The notes: generated from the sequence alone by a model not told the origin. Counted from the first letter of the stretch, positions 49,843-61,971 are shown. The stretch: 64,000 bases of DNA from Cyclina sinensis (GCA_012932295.1 JAAONU010000002.1:16033388-16097387); one strand, 5' to 3'. Numbers and translations: made by a program.

Positions 49843-49944
49843 TGTTGTATATTAGGTAGTACAGTGTAGCTGGAAAATAAAACATGGTCAAAAACAGAAA
49901 TGAAAGTTGATCCTCTCTTTATACTAACGCAATCAGCTTAATTA
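49843..49944 (+). repeat. Possible 3' LTR remnant, internally deleted
   Basis: It shares the start ('tgttgtatatta', 'gtacagtg') and the end ('ggtcaaaaacagaaatg', 'acgcaatcagcttaatta') with 47138-47356 but lacks about 115 bp between them. Confidence 0.4.
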
Positions 49945-51163
49945 CTACAAAATATTAGTCAAGCTCGACATTGGGCTCGTCATTTAAAGCAATAAATGTG
50001 GAGCTAAAGGTCGACGTTAATAGTAAGTTTGACATTCTGTTCTGCATTCAAAAATCAACACATTACTTATGTATACATTTTGATATTGTACAAGAAAAAG
50101 CAGCGTTCAAGTTGCAGGCCACAGTTACCTTGACTTATGGCCCATTGAGCCTAAACTCAAACAGGAACGTTTATTAATCAATCCTGAAAAATCTGAGAGC
50201 GCTGAATTCAGTTGTGCTTGACATTAATTGAACAATCGGCGATCGTTTTCAACGTGGAGGTTCCTGTGAGCTGTGATCATGTTAGCACAAAAATGATAGG
50301 GTATTTTAGTTGAGATATCCAACCATCTACCAAAGATTACAAAAGCCTTTAACAGAATAGGCTCACGGTTAAGTTAGACCTACTGAACATAAACCATTCG
50401 GTCTAGAGACCGGCCTACAGACACAAGCAAAGCCATAAAGATGGATGAGAGGGGAATGACATTATAACAAATAAGAAAAATACATATTACGAAAATAACA
50501 AAGTATTATTTTATGCCTACTAATGAAATATAGGGAACTATCAGTGAGATAAAAGTGATAATCCACTGTTTTGAATCAGTGAAATTACCATGTTGATAAT
50601 CCACTGTTTGTGCCGGAACTACTGCTTGATGAAACTTCAGGAATTTCCCCACCACGTAAATACAAGATAATCCGCTGTATTTCAGACTGTGACAGCGAGT
50701 GAAATTTATTTACCTTTTAAAATCCAATTATAATATTGAATTCCTGAGCCTAACTAGTTGTGAACAATGATGAAATTCGCCATAAATTATTTAAAATGTC
50801 TGATTTGTTTACATAACTCACATGGACAATATCCAATATGGCCGACTTTCAATTCAATTGATTGAATATTACTCGGTATTAATCCGCTTTTATAATTAAA
50901 GTATGTATGGCTAAAATTCAATAAATATTGATAAACTGTGTAGAGAAAAATAAATGTTATTTGATGAAAGTGTATTCAGTTTATTTCAGCAGAAATAAAG
51001 TTATAATATGTATTGGAGATTGTCTGCACTTTTTTGTGTGCGGAGTAACCAAAGTACGCATTAACTGATTTGGGGCTCACCATGGGGAATTTATTGAAGG
51101 CCCTGATTAAAAATGTCATAAAATACCCATTTTTGACGTGTTGGCATAAAATAAAAAGAAAAT
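49945..51163. other. Intergenic stretch, no gene seen
   Basis: AT-rich sequence without a supported feature. 'gataatccactgttt' recurs at 50558 and 50597, a minor local repeat. Confidence 0.5.
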
Positions 51164-51313
51164 TTGTTTGTTTTTTAGTGGAAGATGGGAATTTATTTCA
51201 TCTCGTGAACACTGTATGTTGATATTTTCACTCGTGGCTGCGCCACTCGTGAAAATATCACATATGGTGTTCACTTGATGAAATAAATTCTCATCTTCTA
51301 CAAAAACAAACAA
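51164..51313. repeat. Palindrome with 72-75-bp arms and 3-bp loop
   Basis: The left arm 51164-51238 and right arm 51242-51313 are reverse complements with scattered mismatches, around the centre 'cactcgtggctgcgccactcg'. The arms carry 'aatttatttcat' and 'gatattttcac'. Such a short loop would extrude as a cruciform or fold into one long RNA hairpin. It is probably a foldback MITE. Confidence 0.9.
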
Positions 51314-51419
51314 ATATCCTCTATTTCTTTGCCTGATAATTTGAATGTAAACTTACGTTGTGGAGTGCCAGGCAAGTTAAATGTACAGTACAAAAACTTA
51401 ACAGGTTTAATAAGTTTAG

Positions 51420-53256
51420 TGCATGCTACTGGTGAGATTAAAAATGCTTTCTGGATTGATATCTAAAAAGCTTATATGGTCTTTGTAGATAAACTTTGTA
51501 CTCATAGTATAGAACAAGTGTTACATATGCCATTATTTTACAACCATAAATTGTTAGCAGGAAATAGATATATTTACATTCAAACTTTGTATGATAATGG
51601 AATCAGATTTGTTAAGGATATTCTTAATCAACACGGTGATTTTGTAGACCTAAATTATTAAGAACAGGTAACATGCAAAAAAGTTAACTTTTTGCAATAT
51701 CATAATTTAAAACAAGCTATAAAATTCTACATGCAAAAGCATAATATTCCTATTCGAAATGACTTGCTTAATGTTCATTATCCTATTATTAGCTGTTATG
51801 TCAAACCTGTTTTAATTACAAATAACAATAAGAAGTGTGTTTATGAAACTATAGTTAAACATACAGATATACCAGTAAGCCAACAAAAATGGAACACATG
51901 TTTTATAGATAATCACATAAATTGGCATTTATATATGACCAACGACACAGGAAAAAGGGCACTCCGACATAACTTTTGGAAACTGACCTTTTTACTTTTT
52001 TTGAACAAATGATTTCCCAGAATTAATGTCTGAAAATTTCAGCTTCCTGCATAGTGCAGATACGACGTACTTTTATGTTTAAGAGGAACATGATGGGCAA
52101 ATTTGATGTTCTTTAAAATGACGTCACATACCCTAATCTGACGTTAGATTATATCTACGTTCCTGTTGGAATTAGATTAAAAGACAGATTTCAGACGTTT
52201 AAATTTTACATATTTTATTTTTAAGATTCAATACCTTTTCAGTGTATCCAACATTTTAACAAAAATATTATTGTTAACATTTAAAATTGTGTTTTGTTCA
52301 GTTGATATCATTTTATACAAGGAAGAACTGTCCCCAAAAACTGTTGCCATGGTAATGGTTATCAAGAAATTTGATACAAAATAGTCATTTTTGTGAAGGA
52401 CAATATTCAGGCTATCAATATTTCACTTTAATTTTAGATTGGAAGAGTACAAAAATTTTGCCATTTTTGCTGATTTTCAATTCAGTATATTTCAACTGTA
52501 TACCAAATGCCCGAGTGCCCTTTTTCCCGTGACGTTGGTCATATATAGTAATGTATTCAACTGTACCAAAGACTCATATATTCAGTGGTTCCAAACAAGA
52601 ATTATTCATAGAATTTTAGCAACTAACTCACTTTTGTTTAAAATGAAAATTGTTAATAGTTAAATGTGTACTTTTTGTAATAATAGTCAGGAAGAAACAC
52701 TGTTACATTTATTCTGGGTATGTCAAAAAATTCAACCTCTGTTTCAATATCTGAAAGCTAATATAAATAATTTTGATTTTTTTTCTATTGTAAATCATTT
52801 ATTTTAGGTTGAGAAAAAAATGATTTTCAATATGATATTTTGTTTTTAGAATTGAAAAGATACATGTATTTGTCTAAGAGAAAAAAATTGCTACCTACAT
52901 GTACTGGTTTTAAAAATAGTCTTAAGTTAGAATGGAATATTTACAAAAATACAAATTTAACCGAAGATGAAAATGATAGATTGTAAGATCCTTAATTGAA
53001 TAAACTACACCGACATAATGAATACAATTTACTTCATCTCATATTCTGTTTAAAATTATTATTCTTTTGCATCATATATTATTATTGTAATCAAACACAA
53101 TGTGTTATTATTAGTTTTGTAATCAAGTGATTGATGTATATAATTTTATGATATAAAACAATGGATGTTAGGTATGATGGGGATGACCCCGACCCTCTCA
53201 TACCTATTACGGGGTGAATAAACGGGGTTACCCAGCTGGGGCCTCAAAAAAAAAAG
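51420..53256 (+). mobile_element. Decayed LINE 3' half with poly-A end
   Basis: Frames from 51476 ('EQVLHMPLFYNHKLL', 'GIRFVKDILNQHGDFVDLN') and 51692 read like the C-terminal region of a LINE reverse transcriptase. After an inserted element the coding-like sequence resumes with 'DSYIQWFQTRIIHRILATNS' (about 52570) and 'CTFCNNSQEETLLHLFWVC' (about 52677), the Cys/His tail. In-frame stops occur at about 51661, 52661 and 52806. An A10 run at 53247-53256 probably marks the 3' end, only about 65 bp before the start codon of the EGF gene. Confidence 0.7.
51937..52540. mobile_element. 604-bp TIR element nested in the LINE
   Basis: The left end 'gaccaacgacacaggaaaaa' and the reverse complement of the right end 'gaccaacgtcacgggaaaaa' agree over about 34 bp with four mismatches. 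Both ends are flanked by 'atatat', consistent with a TA or ATATAT target duplication. Removing it would put the two LINE parts side by side ('NHINWH' then 'NVFNCTKDS'). No open frame, so it is a MITE-like passenger. Confidence 0.8.
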
Positions 53257-53321
53257 TTAAGTGCATGTTTAATGTGTACACTTGTATCTTTTCAGTTGAA
53301 TATCATATTGAAGCAAGTACC

Positions 53322-53433
53322 ATGGCAAACACTCGCCATATTGTACTTAGTGTTATCATTATCGTCTGGTTCCACACTACGACCGATTCAAATGTCAATG
53401 CTGACACAGCTCAAGCAGCTGGAAATAGTACAG
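53322..53433 (+). CDS. Signal-peptide exon of a secreted multi-EGF protein (exon 1 of the CDS)
   Basis: The ATG at 53322 has a good animal start context (acc-ATG-g). It opens 'MANTRHIVLSVIIIVWFHTT', a basic n-region plus hydrophobic core typical of a signal peptide, with likely cleavage near residues 24-27, then a short Ala/Asn/Thr-rich stretch. The frame meets a donor 'ACAG|GTAGAA' at 53433/53434, leaving one base (phase 1). That is exactly the phase at which every EGF exon downstream begins. An acceptor-like 'tatcttttcag' at 53285-53295 suggests a 5' untranslated exon further up. A decayed LINE with a poly-A run ends about 65 bp upstream of the ATG. Linking this exon to the EGF exons is inferred from phase, strand and lack of any other exon between them. 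Confidence 0.65.
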
Positions 53434-56400
53434 GTAGAACTTGTCACCTTTTGCTTCTATATTTTTATTTTAACATTGTATTTTTTTCAACACTTATGTT
53501 TTCATAGCTTGTATTATCCTGATGTAGTAAATTACCTAAACCAAAATCTATTAAAATTACTACTGTTATGTGGACAGGATTTTTAAAAGTTGGTATCTTC
53601 TTGTAAAACACGATAGTTTGGAATTTGGTGTATGTAGTTATTCCTGAGATGTTCACAATAAAGACTTATATATATTTAAGAACCATAATGATCCCCTATC
53701 ACACTTTAATGAGTACCACTGCCATTAAAAAGGTTAGCGGAATAACTAGATCTTTCATTTCTAGTACAAAACTAAAAGAACAACACATAAATATCCTGGT
53801 TTGTTTGACCATGCCCGATGTGAACTCGTCCACAGTTACTCAGTTACACAGACTTAGTGGTAAAATTGTTGACAAATTGCTGCATTAAGAAACAAACAAA
53901 CACATAAAAAAAGAAAAGTTATCGTTAAGTTTCTGTCGCACATATCAAAAAAATATGAACAAACATAAAAACTTCAAAGATACAATTATTTTCATATTAA
54001 AAAGTGAGGACCATACAAGAATTAATCGAGTGTCAAAAATAAGATGTAAGATGGAATCTTATCTGTCTGCACGCGTGGAGGGGCAATGTTTCTATCAACA
54101 CAAGGAAGGGGTTATCCTTAAAGTTCATTAAGAGACTATCAGCACTGGATTGATCTACCTTAGCCGGATGAGAAATCAATGATCAAAGCCCAAGTATAAT
54201 CGACTAAGTGTCACTTTTTTTGTATTCACTGCATTAGCAGTAAACACAGATTAACCATCTTTTTACAACAGACGAGATGGTCTGGCAGCGATTTCGGTCA
54301 TTCCAGTATATTAACTACACAACACAAAATAGTTCTAGACCTGACAAGACTGTTTCTGCTTTAAAGCTTTCTTCTCATAAAGGGTTGAAATTACACCACG
54401 GCCAATTAACAAAAACATAACATTATCGCCCGTTCATACATGTGTTTAAACTAGTACGCATATGCATAGCCAAAAAGAAAATTTGCTGTTTCTTTTCACT
54501 CTTATCATGAATAGGTTCGTGGATGTCAGCAGGTATAAATACACCTTTTGTTTTCTGGATCTTCTCCCCCACTGCCCGGATTCAGTCGAAAGATACTTCA
54601 AGTTGTTGGATACATAAAAGTGTTTTTTATTTTCTTTTTCTTTTCGAAAACGCAAAATTGTATTGATAGGACAAAAACAGTTTAGTGCCAAAATGTACTC
54701 GACTTTTTTTGGACTACTTCCTGCATTTGCATTTTTTACATCTTTTTCTAAATATTTTCAAAATGTCGGCAGGGTTTAATGACAGGGTTTTATAACTAGA
54801 TTTTTTAGTACGCACACAAATCGTAACTCTATATATAGGATAAGAATAATCTGAGTGTACGGCTCTATTCGTCTATGTATGTATGTATGTATGTGAGTTA
54901 ATTTATTTTTGACTGATCCACCGTTGTTGTTTACTTCACGTATTCAGGTTTGATTACGTAACATTAACGACTCGACTAAGGAAAATTGGTAAAGTGCTCC
55001 CAGCATTTCGAAACGGCGGGCATATTTTGATAATTGTATCCTTGTGTATCTCAAACACATTTTGAAATCAACAAAAATAACCATACAGATGAAGTGTCGA
55101 TAATGTTTTAAGCATACTTGAGTTCTTATTTGTTTAATGTTGAAAACGATTATGACCAGTATTATAACTTTAAAGGATAGAACGCACACAAATCATAACT
55201 TCTAAATATAGGATAAGAATAATCTGTGTACGGCTCTATACCAGACACGAATAACATCCTCTTAATATAAGATAAATGATCGGAGAGTGTGGCTTAAAAC
55301 CAGACACGAAAACTAATCGGAGAGTGTGGCTTAAAACCGAACACGAATCAAATCCTTTTAATATCGGGTAACAATGATAGGAAAGTGTGACTTTTAACTG
55401 GACACGAGTCATATCCTCTGAATATCGGATGTCTTTCTTTCTGTCTGTTTGTCTGTCTGTCTCATGATGAGAGAATCGTCATCTTAAATGTCATCAAATC
55501 CGAATCCGAAAGTACAGTTCATGCAGGTCAGGTCTAAAGCATATTTACAGATTGGTTAAACAGCATTCATTACAGGGGCGTCATTATAAGAAATATTTAC
55601 AGATTTGTAAAACAGCATTCATTACAGGAGTGTCTATTCATCAAGATAAATACATTACCAAAGTATCCTCTATAAATAGATTTGACAGCTTAAAAGAAAG
55701 TGGTGTCCTGGATCATCTCTAAAGATACCCCATTGAAATATTCGGAAGGTAGATTAAAAAAAATAAAAACAACTGGCATCAATTTTTAAGTCAATTTCAC
55801 ATGCAGGAGTTACAAAAAGTGGGTACTCAAGACAATTATGAAAAGGGAGACACCTTGCAAAACCAGTGCACAGAAGCCAAGTGGGTAACGAGAACCGGGC
55901 TTTCGAACCCGTAACGTTCACTCATGCAAGCACTTACTGCACAAAACATTCCTGAACTTGATAAGAGACGGACCACTCAATCTACAATTCCAGAAAAGCT
56001 AGCTTGCTACCACGACTGGCTCGAGGCATCTTATATATTCACCAGTCTGTGTTACAGGAGCACACAAGTGGCTATTCATATCAGGATTTACTTGATTGCT
56101 GCAACTTAATTAAAGAACCGACACTGCTTTTGCAATAACATCATTAGGATGTGAAATATGCAAAATCTCATTTTTGTAAATATTGTTTCTTACACTTTAA
56201 ACAGTGTTCGCTTCCAGAATCCGGCAATCAAGGATCCGATATCAGAGTTTATTTCCCTAATATGTTTTGTCTGCCGTCTGTTAAAAACTATGAACAGTTT
56301 CTAAACGTCACTGAACGGCCCCATTTTCATCAAAATAAGCTTTCTTAACCATTTGTTTTGGTAGTTCTATCATTTTGTTGGTATTATCGTCTGTAATAAT

Positions 56401-57056
56401 ACATGTGATTAAAAATAAAACAAAACAGGTAAGAAAAAAGAAAAACAAAAACATATAAAAACAATGCATTCATGCATTGCTTATACTCTGCGATGCATGC
56501 AATTGGCCAGAGACTTTGTCCAAATGATTTCCGTTCTTAATTCTTTTTAATTTCGCTGCATTTTAAAATGCTGTTATTCCACGTCGCCGACAAAAACATA
56601 TCCTCTTTTGCATTGGTAACAAGTATTGTTTTACAATAACGATAAGTAGTGAATACCCCTTTAATTTATATGTGAGAATTATACACTGACATTAATGAAA
56701 AGTTTAAACCGAATCTATTGTAAGCGTTATATCAACAATGAAGAGAATTGTTTTTGAAATAGTTTAAGAGGTAAAAACTTGTATTTTGAGTACCAGTATT
56801 GGAGCATATTTTACACACGCTGAGATATTACACCAGTACAGCACAATTTATAGATTGTCTGAAACAAGGGTGCCAAGGAAACTAGCAAACAAATACACAA
56901 ACGAAAAATATATCAGAAAACCGTTTAGAATTAAATGCCAAAGTTCTATTCAAATAAGGTTCAAATGAAAATATCATTGTTATTTCAATTAATGACTCAG
57001 TGAATTTTATCGTTTTAATATTTATTTTATTCTTTATTCATTGAAATTTTGTACAG
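53434..57056 (+). other. Intron 1 of the EGF gene (inferred)
   Basis: I found no further splice-bordered coding exon in these 3.6 kb, though a small one could be missed. Contents: a direct repeat of about 60 bp containing 'ataggataagaataatctg' (54807-54870 and 55177-55240), a (tatg)n microsatellite at 54874-54895, a degenerate repeat with 'agagtgtggcttaaaacc' at 55240-55430, and a short duplication 'aaacagcattcattacagg' at 55559 and 55610. A tRNA-like B-box-type 'gggttcgaaagcccgg' reads on the minus strand near 55885-55915, possibly a SINE remnant. Confidence 0.5.
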
Positions 57057-57179
57057 CTACTGATGAATGCACTGAAAGAAATAATACCTGTGACACAAAT
57101 GCCCAATGTACAAATACAACTGGTAGTTTCACCTGTGTCTGTAAATACGGGTTCAGCGGTAATGGAACAGATTGCACAG
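57057..57179 (+). CDS. EGF-like domain exon 1 (most diverged)
   Basis: A 123-bp exon between acceptor 'ttgtacag' and donor 'ACAG|GTATAC', phase 1 at both ends, coding one EGF-like domain with all six Cys (spacing C-x6-C-x5-C-x8-C-x-C-x10-C). It starts 'ATDECTERNNTC' instead of DIDEC, so the first calcium-ligand Asp is missing, although C-x-N-x4-F-x-C is kept. Extra N-glycosylation sequons (NNT, NTT) are present besides the NGT shared by the array. Its divergence suggests that it is the ancestral edge unit, less exposed to homogenisation. Confidence 0.9.
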
Positions 57180-57743
57180 GTATACGATTTTAAACTCGTG
57201 GATAAATAAATTTTCATCTTAATCTTATAAAACACTAGAAATTCTGAAAAAGTATCATAACAATAGGATCGGTTGAGGCAATGTTAAAATTACTAAGTAT
57301 CTGAAGTTGTTTTTTGCGTTATAGTATTGCAGCATAATTCAATCACCTTGAAACATTAAACGAGTAAAGTAATGACTCACTACAGTACGAATTGATCGAG
57401 GAACACAGTTTTGAAGTTCAGAAGAGTTCCAAATTGTTTCTGCATTACAATATTTCAGCATACTTCAAACACCTTAAATATTACACTTCTTTCGCTATGC
57501 CTCGCTAGAGCACAATTTAAAGATATCCTTAAAACAGTGGTACGAAGGAAGTAAATAAACCTATTTAACAAATAAACAAACTAACGAACAATGTATTTGT
57601 TCACACTGAACATTGAATTATCAACTATATAACGAAAAATTGTTCAAAGGATATTTTATATCGTGAATTTAATGAATGACTGAGTATATTATATCGCTTA
57701 AATATTTCTTATTATATTATTCATTAATTGAACTTTTATTTAG

Positions 57744-57866
57744 ATATTGATGAGTGCACTGATGAATATAACGACTGTGACTTAAATGCCGAATGTACAA
57801 ATACTGATGGTAGTTTCACCTGTGCCTGTAACACCGGCTACAGCGGTAATGGAACAGATTGCACAG
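57744..57866 (+). CDS. EGF-like domain exon 2, calcium-binding type
   Basis: A 123-bp phase 1-1 exon bounded by 'tttag' and 'ACAG|GTACACG'. It starts DIDECTDEYNDC, has 'DLNAEC' and 'CTNTDGSFTCAC', and six Cys. The D-x-D-E-C plus C-x-N-x4-F-x-C pattern is the consensus of calcium-binding EGF domains with a possible Asn beta-hydroxylation site. The following intron is type B. Confidence 0.93.
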
Positions 57867-58427
57867 GTACACGATTTTTAAGTTGTGGATATATAAATTT
57901 GTATCTGTGGCCTAATAAAGCTTGAGATTCTGAAAAAAATTCATAGGAATAGGAATGGTTGCAACAATTTTAAAGTGAATCAATAAAGTTTTTGTTTGTG
58001 TGTTATAGTATTACAACGTTATTAAATCACCTTGAATCTTTAGGCGAGTAAAGTAATGACTCACTAAAGTAGGAAATAATCGAGAAACCCAGTTTTGAAA
58101 TTCAGAGGTGTTTGAAATTGTTTTGTTTTGCCAATTGCAGCTTACTTCAAACACCTTAAAAATTACAATTGTTTAGCTATGTCTCACTACAGCTCAGTTT
58201 AAAGATGGTCTTAAATCAGTGGTACCTAGGAAGTAAAGGAACATAGCAAACAAATAAACAAACAAACGAACAATGTTTTTGTTCTTCTTAAACACTGAGT
58301 TATCTAGTATGTAGTGAAAAATTGTTGTAAGGATATGTTATATCGTGAATTTAATGAATGACTCAGTATATTTTATCGTTTAAATATTTCGTGTTATACT
58401 TTATTCATTAATTGAACTATTATTTAG

Positions 58428-58550
58428 ATATTGATGAGTGCACTGATGGAAAAAACGACTGTGACACAAATGCCGAATGTACAAATACCAATGGTAGTTT
58501 CACCTGTGCATGTAACACCGGCTACAGCGGTAATGGAACAGATTGCACAG
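58428..58550 (+). CDS. EGF-like domain exon 3, calcium-binding type
   Basis: A 123-bp phase 1-1 exon starting DIDECTDGKNDC. It has 'CTNTNGSFTCAC' where the other units from exon 2 on have TNTDGS. Six Cys and the calcium-binding consensus are complete. The following intron is type A ('gaaaaagtatcatagcacta'). Confidence 0.93.
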
Positions 58551-59099
58551 GTACACGATTTTTTACTCGTGGATATATAAATCTTCATCTTAATCATATA
58601 AAAAAAGATTCTGAAAAAGTATCATAGCACTAGGATCGGTTGAGAAAATTTAAAAATTAGTAAGTATCTGAAGTTGTTTTTACGTTATAGTATTACAACA
58701 TATTTCAATCACCTTGAAACATTAGACGAGTAAAGCAATGACTCACTAAAGTACGAAATGATCGAGAAGCAAAGTTTAAAAATTCAGAAGAGTTGGAAAT
58801 TGTTTCTGTGCTACAGTATTGCAGCATACTTCAAACACCTTAAACATTACTCTTGTTTACCTATGTCTCACAACAGCACAATTTAAAGATGGCCTTAAAA
58901 CAGAGGTACCAAGGAAGAAAATAAACCTAGTAAACAAATAAACAAACAAACGAACAATGTATTTGTGCCATTTAACACTGAATAATAACGAAATATTTTT
59001 TAAACGATATTTTATATTATGAATATAATGAATGACTGAGTATATTTTATCGTTTAAATATTTCTTGTTATACTTTATTCATTGATTGAACAATTTTAG

Positions 59100-59222
59100 A
59101 CATTGATGAGTGCACTGATGGAAATAACGACTGTGACTTAAATGCCAAATGTACAAATACTGATGGTAGTTTCACCTGTGCCTGTAACACCGGCTACAGC
59201 GGTAATGGAACAGATTGCACAG
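59100..59222 (+). CDS. EGF-like domain exon 4, calcium-binding type
   Basis: A 123-bp phase 1-1 exon with acceptor 'aattttag'. It starts with an ATT-for-ATATT difference in the first bases but still codes DIDEC. It carries 'DLNAKC' (Lys for Glu). It is only 672 bp from exon 3, the shortest spacing in the array. The following intron is type B. Confidence 0.93.
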
Positions 59223-59786
59223 GTACACGATTTTTAACTCGTGGATATATAAATTTTCATCTTAGGCCTAATTAATCTAGAGATTCTGAAACAAAATCAT
59301 AGGAATGGTTGAATTAATTTTAAAGTGAGTAAGTGGTTAAGGCTGTTGTTATGTGTTATAGTATTACAACTTATTTCAATCACCTTGGAATCTTTAGGCG
59401 AATAAAGTAATGACTCACTAAAGTACAAATTAATCGAGAAACCCAGTTTTAAAATTCATAGGTGTTTGAAATTGTTTCTGTTTTCCACATTGCAGCTTAC
59501 TTTAAACACCTTAGAAATTACAATTGTTTAGCTATGTCTCACTACAGCTCAATTCAAAGATGATCTAAATCAGTAGTACGTAGGAAGTAAAGGAATCTAG
59601 CAACCAAATAAACAAACAAACGAACAATGTATGTGTTCACATTTAACACTGAGTTATCTAGTAGATAGCGAAAAATTGTTCAAAGGATATGTTATATCGT
59701 GAATATAATGAATGCCTGAGTATATTTTATCGTTTAAATATTTCGTGTAAAGTTATACTTTATTCATTGATTGAACCTTTGTTTAG

Positions 59787-59909
59787 ATATTGATGAGTGC
59801 ACTGATGGAAATAACGACTGTGACACAAATGCCGAATGTACAAATACTGATGGTAGTTTCACCTGTGTCTGTAACACCGGCTACAGCGGTAATGGAACAG
59901 ATTGCACAG
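59787..59909 (+). CDS. EGF-like domain exon 5, calcium-binding type
   Basis: A 123-bp phase 1-1 exon coding DIDECTDGNNDC, 'DTNAEC' and 'GSFTCVC' (Val between Cys4 and Cys5, the A-type exon mark). The donor is ACAG|GTACACGG. The following type A intron ('cttacgtctatataacagta') is nearly identical to those after exons 8 and 10. Confidence 0.93.
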
Positions 59910-60474
59910 GTACACGGTTTTTAACTCGTGGATATATAAATTTTCATCTTACGTCTATATAACAGTAGAGATTCTGAAAAAGTATCATAGCAATAGCATC
60001 GGTTGAGAAAATTTTCAAATTAGTAAGTATCTGAAGTTGTTTTTGCGTTATATTATTACAACATATTTGAATCACCTTGAAACATTAGACGAGTAAATTT
60101 ATGACTCACTAAAGAACGAAATGATCGAGAAACCCAGTTTTAAAATTCAGAAGAGTTGGTAATAGTTTCTGCGTTACAGTTTTTCAGCATACTTCAAACA
60201 CCTTAAAAATTACACTTGTTGACCTATGTCTCTCAACAGCACAATTTAGAGATGGCCTTAAATCAATGGTACCTAGGAAGTAAAGGAACCTAGCAAACAA
60301 ATAAACATACAAACGAACAATGCATTTGTTCACATTTAGCACTGAATTATCTAGTAGATAGCGAAAAATTGTTCAAAGGATATGTTATATCGTGAATTTA
60401 ATGAATGACTGAGGTTATTTTATCGCTTAAATATTTCTTGCTATATTTTATTCATTAATTGAACCTTTGTTTAG

Positions 60475-60597
60475 ATATTGATGAGTGCACTGATGGAAAT
60501 AACGACTGTGACCCAAATGCCGAATGTACAAATACTGATGGTAGTTTCACCTGTGCCTGTAACACCGGCTACAGCGGTAATGGAACAGATTGCACGG
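60475..60597 (+). CDS. EGF-like domain exon 6, calcium-binding type
   Basis: A 123-bp phase 1-1 exon with 'DPNAEC' (Pro for Thr or Leu) and 'GSFTCAC' (B-type). Its last full codon is ACG rather than ACA, so the donor reads ACGG|GTACACG, still a good site. The following type B intron is the one duplicated in the next unit. Confidence 0.92.
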
Positions 60598-61161
60598 GTA
60601 CACGATTTTAAACTCGTGGATACATAAATTTTCATTAAGGCCTTATAAGTCTAGAGATTTTGAAAATAAAATCACAGGAATAGGAATTGTTGAAACAATT
60701 TTAAAGTGAATAAGTGTTTGAAGTTGTTGTTTGTGTGTTTTAGTATTACAACATATTTCAATCACCTTGAATCTTTAGGCCAGTAAAGTAATGACTCACT
60801 GAAGTACGAAATAATCGAGAAACCCAGTTTTAAAATTCAGAGGTGTTTGAAATTGTTTCTGTTTTCCACGTTGCAGCTTACTTCAAACACCTTAGAAGTT
60901 ACAATTGTTAGCTCTGTCTCACTACAGCTTTATTTAAAGATGGTCATAAATCAATGGTACCCAGGAAGTAAAGGAACCTAGCAAACAAATAACAAACAAA
61001 CGTACTATGGATTTGTTCACATTTAACACTGAATTATTTAGTAAATAGCGAAATAATGTTCAAAGGATATGTTATATCGTGAATTTAATGAATGACTGAG
61101 TATATTTTATCGTTTAAATATTTCTTGTTATACTTTATTCTTTAATTGAACTTTTATTTAG

Positions 61162-61284
61162 ATATTGATGAGTGCACTGATGGAATAAACGACTGTGACA
61201 CAAATGCCGAATGTACAAATACTGATGGTAGTTTCACCTGTGTCTGTAACACCGGCTACAGCGGTAATGGAACAGATTGCACAG
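61162..61284 (+). CDS. EGF-like domain exon 7, calcium-binding type
   Basis: A 123-bp phase 1-1 exon coding DIDECTDGINDC with 'GSFTCVC', an A-type exon. It is followed by a type B intron that by eye is identical to the one before it. It is identical to exon 8. The unit formed by the preceding intron plus this exon has been duplicated very recently. Confidence 0.93.
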
Positions 61285-61848
61285 GTACACGGTTTTTAAC
61301 TCGTGGATACATAAATTTTCATTAAGGCCTTATAAGTCTAGAGATTTTGAAAATAAAATCACAGGAATAGGAATTGTTGAAACAATTTTAAAGTGAATAA
61401 GTGTTTGAAGTTGTTGTTTGTGTGTTTTAGTATTACAACATATTTCAATCACCTTGAATCTTTAGGCCAGTAAAGTAATGACTCACTGAAGTACGAAATA
61501 ATCGAGAAACCCAGTTTTAAAATTCAGAGGTGTTTGAAATTGTTTCTGTTTTCCACGTTGCAGCTTACTTCAAACACCTTAGAAGTTACAATTGTTAGCT
61601 CTGTCTCACTACAGCTTTATTTAAAGATGGTCATAAATCAATGGTACCCAGGAAGTAAAGGAACCTAGCAAACAAATAACAAACAAACGTACTATGGATT
61701 TGTTCACATTTAACACTGAATTATTTAGTAAATAGCGAAATAATGTTCAAAGGATATGTTATATCGTGAATTTAATGAATGACTGAGTATATTTTATCGT
61801 TTAAATATTTCTTGTTATACTTTATTCTTTAATTGAACTTTTATTTAG

Positions 61849-61971
61849 ATATTGATGAGTGCACTGATGGAATAAACGACTGTGACACAAATGCCGAATG
61901 TACAAATACTGATGGTAGTTTCACCTGTGTCTGTAACACCGGCTACAGCGGTAATGGAACAGATTGCACAG
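61849..61971 (+). CDS. EGF-like domain exon 8, calcium-binding type
   Basis: A 123-bp phase 1-1 exon, same sequence as exon 7 (and the same protein as exon 10), followed by a type A intron as expected for an A-type exon. Confidence 0.93.

Noticed and set aside
57728..57925. Open frames starting 'MNFYLDIDEC' and similar at each EGF unit, read as small genes
   Set aside because: They begin at TTG codons in the intron and run past the donor into the next intron. The splice borders and constant 123-bp length show exons of one gene instead.
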